A stretch of DNA of 64,000 nucleotides from Peptococcaceae bacterium BICA1-7 (GCA_000802095.1 JUEB01000001.1:62001-126000), one strand, 5' to 3'. Counted from the stretch's first letter, positions 26,718 to 35,462 are shown. Notes: generated by a model not told the origin, from the letters alone. Program-made: numbers and translations.

Positions 26718-27113
26718 ATGAAAGGACGGTTTTTTAAAAATGACCGCGGCCAGGCCATGGTGGAGCTGGCTCTGGTGCTTCCCATACTGCTGGTTCTCTT
26801 TATGGGGGTAATCGAATTCGGCAGAGTATATCACTCCTACCTGGTAATCACCAATGCCTCCCGGGAGGGAGCCCGGGTGGCTATTCTGGGAGGAACAGAC
26901 CAAGCCGTCAGCGCCAGGGTCGGTGAGGTAACCGGAAACCTTGACCAGACCAAACTCCAAACCGTTGTCACCCCTGTTCCAGCCGGAAGAACATCAGGGA
27001 CTCTGGCGGAGATTGATGTGCAATATCAGGTTTCCCTGGTCTTTCCCCTTTTTGATATTGTTCTGCCCAACCCGCTGCCGCTTTCCTCAAAAACGGTAAT
27101 GAGGGTTGAGTGA
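26718..27113 (+). CDS. tadE: TadE-like pseudopilin
   Basis: A 131-aa protein with DRGQAMVELALVLPILLVLF at the N terminus: the TadE motif, with a prepilin-like glycine before the hydrophobic helix and the conserved E in VEL. The C-terminal ~90 residues are a beta-rich extracellular part with REGARVAILGGT, the usual conserved block. Minor pseudopilin needed for Flp pilus assembly. Tightly packed between tadV and the TadG-like gene. Confidence 0.92.
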   Translation: MKGRFFKNDRGQAMVELALVLPILLVLFMGVIEFGRVYHSYLVITNASREGARVAILGGTDQAVSARVGEVTGNLDQTKLQTVVTPVPAGRTSGTLAEIDVQYQVSLVFPLFDIVLPNPLPLSSKTVMRVE

Positions 27114-27127
27114 AGGAGGTGGTATAG

Positions 27128-28048
27128 GTGCTAAATTACCTTTCCGGGCTTATCAGGGACCAGCGGGGAATGTCATTTTTTATAGTCTGCGTGGGCATGA
27201 CCGCCCTCTTCGGCATGACTGCCCTGGTAACTGATTTTGGACGCATTGCCCTGGCCAGGCAGCGCCTGGTAAACGCTGCAGACAGCGCAGCCATGGCAGG
27301 AGCCAGGGACCTGTGCTTCATATCCGACCCGCTTACCCGTGAGCTGGCTGCCCGGCAGAGAGCTATAGATGTAGCCAAGGCCAACGGCGCCCCGGAGGAA
27401 GGTATAACCGTAAATATAGAAAACAGCAAAGTTTCAGTGGACGCTCAGCAGGACGTCAATCTGATTATGTCCAGAGTATTCGGAATCACCCATAGAAATG
27501 TAAGTGCCCACGCCGCCGCCACTGTGGAAGGAATCAGATCCTACCAGGGCATAGCGCCCCTTAGCATCAAGGAGCAGCCCCTGGAGTTCGGGCAGATGGT
27601 CACACTAAAATACGGCGCCCCGGACTCACCCGGCAACTTCGGGGCACTGGCCCTTACCGGAAGGGGGAGTAGGAATTACAGGTACAACCTGATCTACGGC
27701 TTTGAGGAGCCTGTCTACCTGAATGATACTGTGGATACCGAGCCGGGCAACATGAACGGACCCACCGATGGGATTGACGAGAGGCTGAGCCGCTGTAGCG
27801 ATGGGTGCACCTACGACAACTTCAGGCCGGGATGTCCCAAAATTATTGTTATTCCTATGCACAGGGATGACCTGCAGGGCCGGGACTACATAACTGTGAC
27901 GGGATTTGCAGCCTTTTTTGTGGACAGGGAGGCCACCCTTTCCCAGAGCGACGAGATAAAGGGTTATTTTGTAAGGATGGCCGCCGAGGGCAGCCCTGAC
28001 CCTGATAATCCTATAATCAGCCTTTATGGCGCAAGACTTGTAGAGTAA
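27128..28048 (+). CDS. tadG: TadG-like Flp pilus-assembly protein
   Basis: A 306-aa protein beginning with the Tad N-terminal segment DQRGMSFFIVCVGMTALFGM, then DFGRIALARQRLVNAADSAA, the conserved post-helix region. The remaining ~230 residues form an extracellular beta-rich part without the von Willebrand domain found in longer TadG proteins. GGAGGTGG precedes the GTG at 27128. The cysteines in SRCSDGCTYDNFRPGCPK are unusual for the family and may form disulphides or bind metal. Confidence 0.85.
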   Translation: MLNYLSGLIRDQRGMSFFIVCVGMTALFGMTALVTDFGRIALARQRLVNAADSAAMAGARDLCFISDPLTRELAARQRAIDVAKANGAPEEGITVNIENSKVSVDAQQDVNLIMSRVFGITHRNVSAHAAATVEGIRSYQGIAPLSIKEQPLEFGQMVTLKYGAPDSPGNFGALALTGRGSRNYRYNLIYGFEEPVYLNDTVDTEPGNMNGPTDGIDERLSRCSDGCTYDNFRPGCPKIIVIPMHRDDLQGRDYITVTGFAAFFVDREATLSQSDEIKGYFVRMAAEGSPDPDNPIISLYGARLVE

Positions 28049-28069
28049 GAACAGCCGGGAGATGAAACA

Positions 28070-28771
28070 ATGAGAAAAAGGATAAACCTGATACTTATTG
28101 CCGCCCTGCTATTTGGGCTGGTGGCAGCCTGGGGAACATACCAGTATCTAAGGCAGCTGGAGAATACCTACAAAGCGTCGGGACAGTTTCTGCCCGTGGC
28201 GGTGGCCAGGGTCAACATCCCCGCCAGGCAGGTGATCAGCGAGCAGATGGTGGAATTCACCCAAATGCCCTCCAATTACGCAAACCCTGCCTCCCTGGGC
28301 AAGCCCGAGGATGTGGTGGGTAAAATAACCAGGAGCGATATTTACGCCGGAGAGCAGGTTTTAAAGAATAACATAGCCAACTCCAACGATCCTGGCGAGG
28401 GGCTGGCCATGACGGTGGAGCCCGGCCGGAGGGGCATGACAGTGGCCATAAACGATATTACCGGTGTGGCCGGACTTTTAAGGCCCGGTGATCAGGTGGA
28501 TGTATTAGGCACTTTTCTGGTGGAAAACCAGACTATAACCTCTCTGGTAGTCCAGAATATAAGAGTACTGGCGGTGAATAAGAGCACCTCGTCAGTTTCC
28601 GACAACAAGCCGGCGCAAACCGGAACACTGACCCTTTCCCTGAGCCCCGTAGAGGCCCAGCAGCTTACTCTGGCCGCGGAAAAAGGAAATATCCGGGTCC
28701 TTCTGCGGACTCCCGCCGACAAAGATCCGGTAAATGTTCCGTCCACATATATCAACCATCTGGTCAGGTAA
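28070..28771 (+). CDS. cpaB: Flp pilus assembly protein CpaB/RcpC (SAF domain)
   Basis: A 233-aa protein with one N-terminal membrane helix (LILIAALLFGLVAAWGTYQYL), an SAF domain (VAVARVNIPARQVISEQMVE) and a CpaB/RcpC region with GRRGMTVAINDITGVAGLLR and PGDQVDVLG. CpaB helps assemble and stabilise the pilus machine; in diderms it works with the secretin, which is missing here. In the middle of the Tad operon. Confidence 0.92.
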   Translation: MRKRINLILIAALLFGLVAAWGTYQYLRQLENTYKASGQFLPVAVARVNIPARQVISEQMVEFTQMPSNYANPASLGKPEDVVGKITRSDIYAGEQVLKNNIANSNDPGEGLAMTVEPGRRGMTVAINDITGVAGLLRPGDQVDVLGTFLVENQTITSLVVQNIRVLAVNKSTSSVSDNKPAQTGTLTLSLSPVEAQQLTLAAEKGNIRVLLRTPADKDPVNVPSTYINHLVR

Positions 28772-28787
28772 TTAGGGAGGTAAATTT

Positions 28788-30023
28788 ATGAGCGCCATAA
28801 CAGTTCTTATTGCCGATGATATTGCTGCAACCAGGGAAGACATAAAAAGGCTTTTATACTTCGAGGAGGACATAACAATAATAGGCGAGGCCGGAGACGG
28901 CGACGAGGCGGTAATAATGTCCGACTCTTTAAAGCCCGACGTAATTCTGATGGATGTAAACATGCCCAGGGTTGACGGAATAAAAGCCTCTGAGATGATC
29001 ACAGTGAAGAACCCGGAATCCTCTATCATAATAATTTCCATCCAGGGTGAGCAGGAATACCTCCGCAAGGCCATGGCCGCCGGGGCCAGGGATTACCTGG
29101 TAAAACCCTTCAGCAGCAGTGAGCTGGCGGAAACAATAAGAAAGGTCAGTGATTACTCCCGCAAGCGGCGCCTCAGGCTGGTGGAAGGAGGCGGCCCCAC
29201 TCCGGCTGCCCCCTCCAGAGAGCCCGGAAAGATTATAACCCTCTTCTCCAGTAAGGGTGGGGTGGGAAAGACCACCACCGCCTGCAATCTGGCTATAAGC
29301 ATAGTACAAAGGGCCAGAAAAAAGGTGGCCCTGGTGGACATGGACCTTCAGGGGGGAGATGTCTCGGTATTCTTAAATATCTCCGCCAAGGGAGGGGTCT
29401 CCGATGTGGTCCAGGAGTCAGACTACTCGGACCCTTCCCTGCTGGAAACCTATTTATGCCCGCACATGTCCGGAATAAGGGTGCTGCCCGCGCCGGGCTC
29501 GCCGGAGCAGGCCGAGCTGGTCGCAGCCTCCCACGCCGAGGGCATACTGAAGGCGCTAAAGGATTCTTATGACTATATAATTGTAGATACCGCGGCGGCA
29601 ATAAATGAAATCACCCTGGTCTGCCTGGAAATGTCCGATCAGATACTGGTGCTGTTAAATCAGGAACTTCCCTCTTTGAGGCATGCCAGGGTCAACATGG
29701 AAATACTGGAAAAACTGGGACTAACCTTTAAGAGCAGGCTTATTCTGAACAGGTACCGCAATGACGGCCTCAAGCTAAAAGACCTGGAGAAAAATATAAA
29801 CTCCTCTATAAATGCTACCCTGCCCGATGACGGGGAAACAGTATCAATGTCCATAAACAAGGGGCAGCCCTTTGTGATGACCAGGCCCTCTGCTGAAATA
29901 ACCTCTCAGCTGGGGAATCTGGCCTCCTCCCTGACGCCGGAACAGACCCGGGCGGCCAAGGGCCCTGACGGGGCAGAGGAAACTCCCCGCAAATCATTAA
30001 TAGGCAAAATATTCAGCTTTTAA
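28788..30023 (+). CDS. tadZ: Receiver domain-TadZ/CpaE fusion (MinD-like ATPase)
   Basis: A 411-aa protein. Residues 1-125 are a complete receiver domain: D10-D11, phosphoacceptor D56 (LMDVNMP) and the lysine in YLVKPFSSSEL. A linker precedes a MinD/ParA-type ATPase from about residue 148, with the deviant Walker A SSKGGVGKTTTACNLA and DMDLQGGDVSVFL. TadZ/CpaE marks the cell site for pilus assembly. Many TadZ proteins have a degenerate receiver domain; here all key residues are present, and the domain closely resembles that of DegU. Phosphorylation by DegS is therefore possible (inference). Confidence 0.92.
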   Translation: MSAITVLIADDIAATREDIKRLLYFEEDITIIGEAGDGDEAVIMSDSLKPDVILMDVNMPRVDGIKASEMITVKNPESSIIIISIQGEQEYLRKAMAAGARDYLVKPFSSSELAETIRKVSDYSRKRRLRLVEGGGPTPAAPSREPGKIITLFSSKGGVGKTTTACNLAISIVQRARKKVALVDMDLQGGDVSVFLNISAKGGVSDVVQESDYSDPSLLETYLCPHMSGIRVLPAPGSPEQAELVAASHAEGILKALKDSYDYIIVDTAAAINEITLVCLEMSDQILVLLNQELPSLRHARVNMEILEKLGLTFKSRLILNRYRNDGLKLKDLEKNINSSINATLPDDGETVSMSINKGQPFVMTRPSAEITSQLGNLASSLTPEQTRAAKGPDGAEETPRKSLIGKIFSF

Positions 30024-30041
30024 GCCTGGGGGTAATGGCTA

Positions 30042-31415
30042 ATGTCACTTTTAAAAAGACTGGAGCAGCGATCCGATACTGCAGCTGAAAACAGTGCTGT
30101 CCGGAATAATACCGACAGGCCCCAGGGCCAGGGAACGGTCTCTGTAAAAAGAGACCCCCTGCAGAAGCTTAAAAACGACCTGCATAAGAAGGTTATCTCA
30201 GAGCTGGCCCTGGACAGCAAGGACTGTAACCCTGAAGATACTTCCAAAAAAATTGCCTCCCTGGTAAATGAAATACTGGACAAGGAGGGCGCCCATCTCC
30301 CCCGCCTTGAAAAACAGCGCCTGGCCGAGGAGATTGTGGACGAGGCCATTGGGTTTGGGCCCATCACCCCTCTTTTAAAGGACCCTTCCATTAGCGAGGT
30401 CATGGTAAACGGCCCGCATCAGGTATACATTGAGAGATACGGGCGTCTGGAGAAAACCGATGTCTGCTTCAGGGATAACGACCATGTGCTGCACATAATA
30501 GAAAAAATAGTGGCCCCCATTGGAAGGCGTATAGATGAGAGCATGCCCATGGTGGACGCCAGACTTCCTGACGGCTCCAGGGTTAATGCCATAATCCCTC
30601 CCCTGGCCTTAAGCGGTCCCACCATAACAATACGTAAATTTTTCCGGGAGCCCCTGCAAATTGCCGACTTGGTCAACCTGGGCACCCTCACAGGGCCCAT
30701 GGCCGAATTCATTGACGCCTGCGTAAGAGGCCGCCTGAACATTGTGGTTTCGGGGGGAACCGGGAGCGGCAAAACCACCACCCTAAACGTTCTGTCCTCC
30801 TTCATACCCAGCGACGAGAGGATTGTCACCCTGGAGGACGCGGCTGAGCTGCAGCTGAGGCAGGAACACCTGGTAACACTGGAAAGCCGGCCCCCCAACC
30901 TCGAGGGAAAGGGCGCCATAGCCATCAGGGATCTGGTCAGAAACGCCCTGCGCATGAGGCCTGACCGAATTATTGTAGGGGAGGTAAGAAGCGGTGAGGC
31001 CCTTGACATGCTGCAGGCCATGAACACCGGACATGACGGCTCTCTTACCACCGGTCACGCCAACACTCCCCGGGACATGCTTTCCAGGCTGGAAACCATG
31101 GTGCTGATGGCGGGAATGGACCTGCCCGTGCGGGCCATCAGGGATCAGATCTCCTCGGCCATAGACCTTATCATTCAGCAGAGCCGCTTCCGGGATGGCA
31201 CCAGGAAAGTTACCCATATCACCGAGGTTCAGGGAATGGAGGGGGATGTAATAGTACTTCAGGATATTTTTTCATACCGCCAGGCCGGTGTGGATGAAGA
31301 CGGCAAGGTGACCGGCCAGTTCATAGCCACCGGAATACGTCCCAAGTTCTACTCGCGGCTGGAGGAGGCCGGCATAAAGCTGGATCACAGCATATTCGTC
31401 CCGTCCCTGGTCTGA
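30042..31415 (+). CDS. tadA: Tad secretion ATPase TadA/CpaF
   Basis: A 457-aa hexameric ATPase of the VirB11/GspE type that powers Flp pilus extension, and in some systems retraction. It has the N-terminal FGPITPLLKDPSISEVMVNG block, Walker A GGTGSGKTTT near residues 237-246, an Asp box in ERIVTLEDAAELQL, Walker B RPDRIIVGEVR, and the His box TTGHANTP. All catalytic elements are intact and the length is typical. Follows tadZ by 18 bp. Confidence 0.95.
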   Translation: MSLLKRLEQRSDTAAENSAVRNNTDRPQGQGTVSVKRDPLQKLKNDLHKKVISELALDSKDCNPEDTSKKIASLVNEILDKEGAHLPRLEKQRLAEEIVDEAIGFGPITPLLKDPSISEVMVNGPHQVYIERYGRLEKTDVCFRDNDHVLHIIEKIVAPIGRRIDESMPMVDARLPDGSRVNAIIPPLALSGPTITIRKFFREPLQIADLVNLGTLTGPMAEFIDACVRGRLNIVVSGGTGSGKTTTLNVLSSFIPSDERIVTLEDAAELQLRQEHLVTLESRPPNLEGKGAIAIRDLVRNALRMRPDRIIVGEVRSGEALDMLQAMNTGHDGSLTTGHANTPRDMLSRLETMVLMAGMDLPVRAIRDQISSAIDLIIQQSRFRDGTRKVTHITEVQGMEGDVIVLQDIFSYRQAGVDEDGKVTGQFIATGIRPKFYSRLEEAGIKLDHSIFVPSLV

Positions 31416-31461
31416 CAGGATACAGTGGGAACCAGTAAATCAAAACCAGAGGTGTGTGTTT

Positions 31462-32442
31462 ATGGCATCTGAACTATGGTATCTGATGGCGCTCATATTT
31501 GGGTCCTGCTGCCTGTTCATTATTGGGCTGCACCATGCATTGACGGGCTACCATTCCTACGACTTTAAAAAGCGCCTGAATGATTTGAGCAAAGAAAAGG
31601 ATCACCCGAAAGTCCCGGAGGAAAAAACACTGACTCCCTCTCAGCGGCTTTTATCCAATGTTTCCCGGTCAGCCATCAAAATAAGACTATTCAACAGGCT
31701 GGCCAGAATGGTGGACAAAAACCTGGCCGGGGCCGACATTCCTCTAAAAAGTGAGGAATACATAGTTCTGGCCGCCGGACTGTCTGTGCTGGCGGGTCTT
31801 GTGACCTCCCTCCTTCTTTTAAACCCTGTCCATGGGGTGCTGGCAGGCCTTACCGTAATAATACTTTCCATACTGTGGCTCAGAATGGCCAAGGCAAGGC
31901 GCCTTGGCAGATTCAACTCACAGATAGGCGACGCTCTGGTAATTATGTCCAACGCGCTGAGGTCCGGATTCAGCTTCCTGCAGGCTATGGACATGGTCAG
32001 AAAGGAACTGCCCAATCCCCTTTCCAAAGAGTTTGGCCGCACCTTCCAGGAAATGAGCCTGGGAACTCCCACCGAAGAGGCCCTGGATAACCTCAATGCC
32101 AGGGTTGGCAGTGAGGATCTGGACCTTGTTATCACGGCGGTTTTAATACAGCGGCAGGTAGGGGGCAACCTGGCCGAAATACTGGACAATATAGCCTCTA
32201 CCATCCGGGAAAGGATTCGCATTAAGGGGGAAATTAAAACACTTACCGCTCAGGGAAAAATGTCAGGATTTATTATTGGCCTCCTCCCGGTAGTTCTGGC
32301 CGGGGTTATGTCGCTGATATCTCCGGATTATCTGGGTGTTCTTTTTACCAGCCCCCTTGGCCTGGCCATGCTGATTGGGGCCGTTATACTGGAATTAATA
32401 GGTATTTTACTGATCAGGAAGATTATTGATATTAAGATTTAA
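31462..32442 (+). CDS. tadB: Tad inner-membrane platform protein TadB
   Basis: A 326-aa GspF-like membrane protein. One N-terminal helix, a pair of helices about residues 90-135, the cytoplasmic T2SSF domain (GDALVIMSNALRSGFSFLQAM, RQVGGNLAEILDNIASTIRER) and two C-terminal helices. With TadC it forms the platform that TadA acts on. The ATG at 31462 has GAGGTG 7 bases upstream; a GTG 6 bases earlier overlaps this site. Confidence 0.93.
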   Translation: MASELWYLMALIFGSCCLFIIGLHHALTGYHSYDFKKRLNDLSKEKDHPKVPEEKTLTPSQRLLSNVSRSAIKIRLFNRLARMVDKNLAGADIPLKSEEYIVLAAGLSVLAGLVTSLLLLNPVHGVLAGLTVIILSILWLRMAKARRLGRFNSQIGDALVIMSNALRSGFSFLQAMDMVRKELPNPLSKEFGRTFQEMSLGTPTEEALDNLNARVGSEDLDLVITAVLIQRQVGGNLAEILDNIASTIRERIRIKGEIKTLTAQGKMSGFIIGLLPVVLAGVMSLISPDYLGVLFTSPLGLAMLIGAVILELIGILLIRKIIDIKI

Positions 32443-32458
32443 TGAAGAGGTGATATTG

Positions 32459-33373
32459 ATGCAGCTCATATTGGCATCCATCTTCATGGGGTCTCTTCTC
32501 CTTTTTCTTTCGTTATATCACATGCTTTTCGGCCAGAAGATTGAAATCTCCAAAAGAGCTGTGGAGGTAATGGGTAGAAAAAGCAGCATCAGGGAAAAGG
32601 AGCTTAGCCAGTCCATCGGCAAAAGGGTTTTCAGGCCGGTTCTGAACAGGCTTGTAAAACTGAGCTCCCACCTGCTGCCTTCTGAAAAAGAGGCTCTTCT
32701 GAACAGGAAGATAGCTGCAGCCGGAAAGCCCGGAGGGCACAGCCCCAGGGAGTTTATGGCCATCAAGCTGATCTTTGCGGTATCGGGGCCGGGGCTATTA
32801 ATACTGGCCGATACCTTTTTAAGCATTAATTTCAATCAGTACTTGCTCCTACTGGCGGCAGCCGCCCTGGGAGGCTGGAAGATACCGGACTTTTACCTCT
32901 TCCAGAAGATCAGCGAAAGAAAAAATGAGATAGAAAAGAGCCTTCCCGATGTGCTGGACCTTATAACAGTCAGTGTGGAGGCTGGAACCGGCTTTGACGG
33001 AGCGCTTTTGAAGGTTGTGGAAAAAGGAAAGGGAGCACTGTCAGCCGAGTTTTATATCGTTCTCCAGGAATGCAAAATGGGCAAAAACCGCAAAGATGCC
33101 CTTAGGGACATGGCTGACCGGGTGGGTGTGGACGACCTTTCCTCTTTTGTGGGATCAATAATTATGGCCGAGCAGCTGGGCATAGGCATTGGCAACGTAA
33201 TGCGCCTCCAGTCGGATCAGATGAGGCGTAAAAGAAGGCAGAGGGCTGAGGAAACAGCCATGAAGGCCCCGGTAAAAATGCTGGTGCCCATGGTGACCTG
33301 CATCTTCCCCAGCATATTCGTGGTTCTGCTGGGCCCGGCAGCCATAAGCATCTACAATACATTTGCAATATGA
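32459..33373 (+). CDS. tadC: Tad inner-membrane platform protein TadC
   Basis: A 304-aa partner of TadB with the same plan: an N-terminal helix, a central helix pair, a T2SSF domain (LPDVLDLITVSVEAGTGFDG, DLSSFVGSIIMAEQLGIGIG) and C-terminal helices with MVTCIFPSIFVVLLGPA. The ATG at 32459 follows AAGAGGTGAT; the frame is open further upstream but overlaps tadB. Tight spacing indicates translation coupling. Confidence 0.93.
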   Translation: MQLILASIFMGSLLLFLSLYHMLFGQKIEISKRAVEVMGRKSSIREKELSQSIGKRVFRPVLNRLVKLSSHLLPSEKEALLNRKIAAAGKPGGHSPREFMAIKLIFAVSGPGLLILADTFLSINFNQYLLLLAAAALGGWKIPDFYLFQKISERKNEIEKSLPDVLDLITVSVEAGTGFDGALLKVVEKGKGALSAEFYIVLQECKMGKNRKDALRDMADRVGVDDLSSFVGSIIMAEQLGIGIGNVMRLQSDQMRRKRRQRAEETAMKAPVKMLVPMVTCIFPSIFVVLLGPAAISIYNTFAI

Positions 33374-33384
33374 GGTGAACGGCT

Positions 33385-33726
33385 GTGCAGATATATAACG
33401 CCACCCGGGGTAAAAGCCTGGCCCATAACTCACTCCTGGCAGACAGTTTTTTCAGCCGGCTGGTGGGCCTTTTGGGCAAAAAAAACCTTCCCCGGGGGTG
33501 GTGCCTGGTGATCAGGCCCTGCAGCTCGGTGCACACAATGTTCATGGCCTTCCCCATAGACATACTTTTCCTGGACTGCAGCAAAAGGGTGGCAGCCCTG
33601 CACCATAGCCTGCCTCCCTTCAGGCTTTCCAGGATTATACGACAATCCCGGATGGTTATAGAGTTTCCTCCGGGAACTCTGGCACTGACGGGTACCGCCG
33701 CCGGGGACCTCATAGAGTTCCGCTAA
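33385..33726 (+). CDS. DUF192 family protein
   Basis: A 113-aa protein covering one DUF192 domain and little else; the hallmark VHTMFMAFPIDILFLD is present, followed by a strand-rich C terminus (LALTGTAAGDLIEF). DUF192 proteins usually carry a signal peptide; this one does not show one. Function unknown. It lies 11 bp after tadC and 39 bp before the HAMP gene, so it is part of the Tad operon. GAGGTGA lies 6 bases before the GTG start. Confidence 0.88.
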   Translation: MQIYNATRGKSLAHNSLLADSFFSRLVGLLGKKNLPRGWCLVIRPCSSVHTMFMAFPIDILFLDCSKRVAALHHSLPPFRLSRIIRQSRMVIEFPPGTLALTGTAAGDLIEFR

Positions 33727-33765
33727 AATGACTGTCAAATACTAAAAAACTGCGAGGTGTTTTTT

Positions 33766-34713
33766 ATGTCCAACAGGCTGGGCGTCAGGTCGATAACTTT
33801 TAAGATGAGTCTCTCCATGTCCCTGCTTATTGTCTTTCTAATGGCAGCAGTTGGCTGCGGCAATTATTACAATTCCAGGGAAACAATAAGGATGCAGGTT
33901 CTGGAAAAAGGCTGGGGCATAGTGCGGTCCGGATCAGCCTTTGCTGCAGAACACCTGCAGGCCGGCAATCCCAACCTGCTGCAGGAGCACCTGGAAAACA
34001 TCCAGGCCAATGATGATGTCAGCTTCGCGGCCATAATAAGCGCCTCCGGAAAAATTGTCGCCCACACCAGCAAAAACCAGATTGGGAAGGTCATTACCTT
34101 TGACGGAGGAGCTCCCACCGGACAATTGGCGGTGGGGTACAACTTTCTCTCCCCCATCATCACCAAGGGGGGTAGCACCATCGGTTATTTCCAGCTGGAG
34201 CTGGACAACTCCAGGTACCAGATGCTGCTTAAGGGGATCATAATTAATATGGTGCTTATCTCCTTTGCAGCCCTGGTGGCTGGAATAATGCTGGCCAGGG
34301 TGCTGTCGGGCCGCATTCTCAAAAAGCCCATCGGGGACCTTATGTCTGCCACCGAGCATATTGCCGCCGGTAATTTTGCCCACCAGGTGCCTGTCCACCA
34401 AATGGATGAGCTGGGCAGCCTGGCCACTGCCTTCAACTCCATGACCGGACACCTGGCCAACCTGTTCATGTCGGTGAGAACCAGCGCCAGTGAGCTGACC
34501 AGGTCAAGCCAGGTGATTCTGAGCCGGACAGAGGACTTTAAGCTGGCGGCAGAGGAGGCCTGCCGAAAAGAGGACCCAAAAGAGGGGTGCTCCGGGCCCT
34601 TTGACGGCAGCAAAAAACAGATAGAGGCCCTGGAGGAAATAACTTCTTCCGCCCGGAAAATGGCCAGGCTGGTGGACAGGCTCAACAGTCTCTCGCTTCA
34701 GTTCAAGCTGTAA
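33766..34713 (+). CDS. Cache-like/HAMP membrane sensor without an output domain
   Basis: A 315-aa protein: membrane helix at about 15-35 (LSMSLLIVFLMAAVGCG), an extracellular single-Cache-like domain (FAAIISASGKIVAHTSKNQI), a second helix (IIINMVLISFAALVAGIMLA) and a HAMP domain (LSGRILKKPIGDLMSATEHIAAGNF, VHQMDELGSLATAFNSMT). About 85 predicted helical residues follow, with no kinase, chemotaxis or cyclase domain. GAGGTG lies 6 bases before the ATG at 33766. As last gene of the Tad operon it may sense the surface or a ligand and signal through a partner, perhaps DegS. Partner is inference. Confidence 0.85.
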   Translation: MSNRLGVRSITFKMSLSMSLLIVFLMAAVGCGNYYNSRETIRMQVLEKGWGIVRSGSAFAAEHLQAGNPNLLQEHLENIQANDDVSFAAIISASGKIVAHTSKNQIGKVITFDGGAPTGQLAVGYNFLSPIITKGGSTIGYFQLELDNSRYQMLLKGIIINMVLISFAALVAGIMLARVLSGRILKKPIGDLMSATEHIAAGNFAHQVPVHQMDELGSLATAFNSMTGHLANLFMSVRTSASELTRSSQVILSRTEDFKLAAEEACRKEDPKEGCSGPFDGSKKQIEALEEITSSARKMARLVDRLNSLSLQFKL

Positions 34714-34745
34714 AATAAGTTGTCTGGAAGCTTCTTCTCCCTGCA

Positions 34746-34778
34746 GGAGGCAATTCTACAGACAGTAGAATTGCCTCC
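34746..34778 (+). terminator. Hairpin after the Tad operon
   Basis: A perfect 14-bp stem (34746-34759 with 34765-34778) and a 5-base loop, without a clear T tract. It may stabilise the 3' end of the Tad messenger ahead of the true terminator at 34805. Confidence 0.5.
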
Positions 34779-34804
34779 CTATATTATCCTGTCAATGCCA
34801 TTTA

Positions 34805-34836
34805 AAAAGAATCCTGCCGGAAGGCGGGATTCTTTT
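34805..34836 (+). terminator. Rho-independent terminator of the Tad operon
   Basis: AAAAGAATCC-T-GCC pairs with GGC-G-GGATTCTTTT (one T-G pair) around a GGAA loop, ending in TTTT. It separates the Tad operon from the convergent membrane protein gene. Confidence 0.75.
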
Positions 34837-34849
34837 ATGTCTGGTAAAC

Positions 34850-35311
34850 TTAATATTTTCTTCTGGACAAGGCCACCAGGGGCTCACCCATCCACTCCCC
34901 CAGGTTTTTCCAGAAACCCACGTAGCGTTCCGGAGAGCTGTATTTCAGGTGATAGGGATACAGGAGTAACAGACCGCTGAAAAACAGGTACACCAGCACC
35001 AGGGCAAGGTGAAAAGCGGGCTCTTGTATATAATTGGAGGTTATTAAAAATAGAGTCCCGCCGCCGGTAATTATAAGCAGCCAAACCGATCCATACCTGT
35101 CCCTGGTATAATTGCCTATAGCCCTCCACACACCCTTATAGCTGGAGGGACGGTTGTCCCGCAGATAAAAGGGATACAGCAAAATAAATGCCGCCATGAA
35201 ATTTAGAAAAACAAGCACTAACCACAAAGTCACCAACAACACCACCCAATCTCTATTTCTCTCTTTAAACAAACATAGTATCTTTATATTATTTTTGCAG
35301 ACCAATTTCAA
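34850..35311 (-). CDS. Hypothetical membrane protein, 153 aa
   Basis: Four hydrophobic stretches are visible (VVLLVTLWLVLVFLNFMAAFILLYP, which may make two, VWLLIITGGGTLFLIT, and LALVLVYLFFSGLLLLYPYHL), with two similar loops, PFYLRDNRPSSYKGVWRAIGNY and PYHLKYSSPERYVGFWKNLGEW. The protein is therefore an internal duplication of a ~65-residue unit. No family recognised. The start is uncertain: the TTG at 35311 lacks a clear ribosome site, and GTG codons near residue 24 are alternatives. Two terminators lie between it and ychF, so it has its own promoter. Confidence 0.65.
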   Translation of the reverse strand: MKLVCKNNIKILCLFKERNRDWVVLLVTLWLVLVFLNFMAAFILLYPFYLRDNRPSSYKGVWRAIGNYTRDRYGSVWLLIITGGGTLFLITSNYIQEPAFHLALVLVYLFFSGLLLLYPYHLKYSSPERYVGFWKNLGEWMGEPLVALSRRKY

Positions 35312-35382
35312 CCACTTTTGTCTATAAACCCCTCTCAGATGTCTATCTTATGATATACGATGTTTGAACAGAACAGGTATTG

Positions 35383-35405
35383 AAAAAAAAACCGCCTTCC
35401 GGCGG
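35383..35405 (-). terminator. Rho-independent terminator, minus strand
   Basis: CCGCC and GGCGG pair around a 4-base loop, and on the minus strand run into nine consecutive T. It is the second of two terminators downstream of the YchF-like gene. Confidence 0.85.
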
Positions 35406-35462
35406 ATCAGTCAATAAAGACAGTGGGGAGGCAGGAACTGCCTAAAGGTTACTAGAGAAAAA

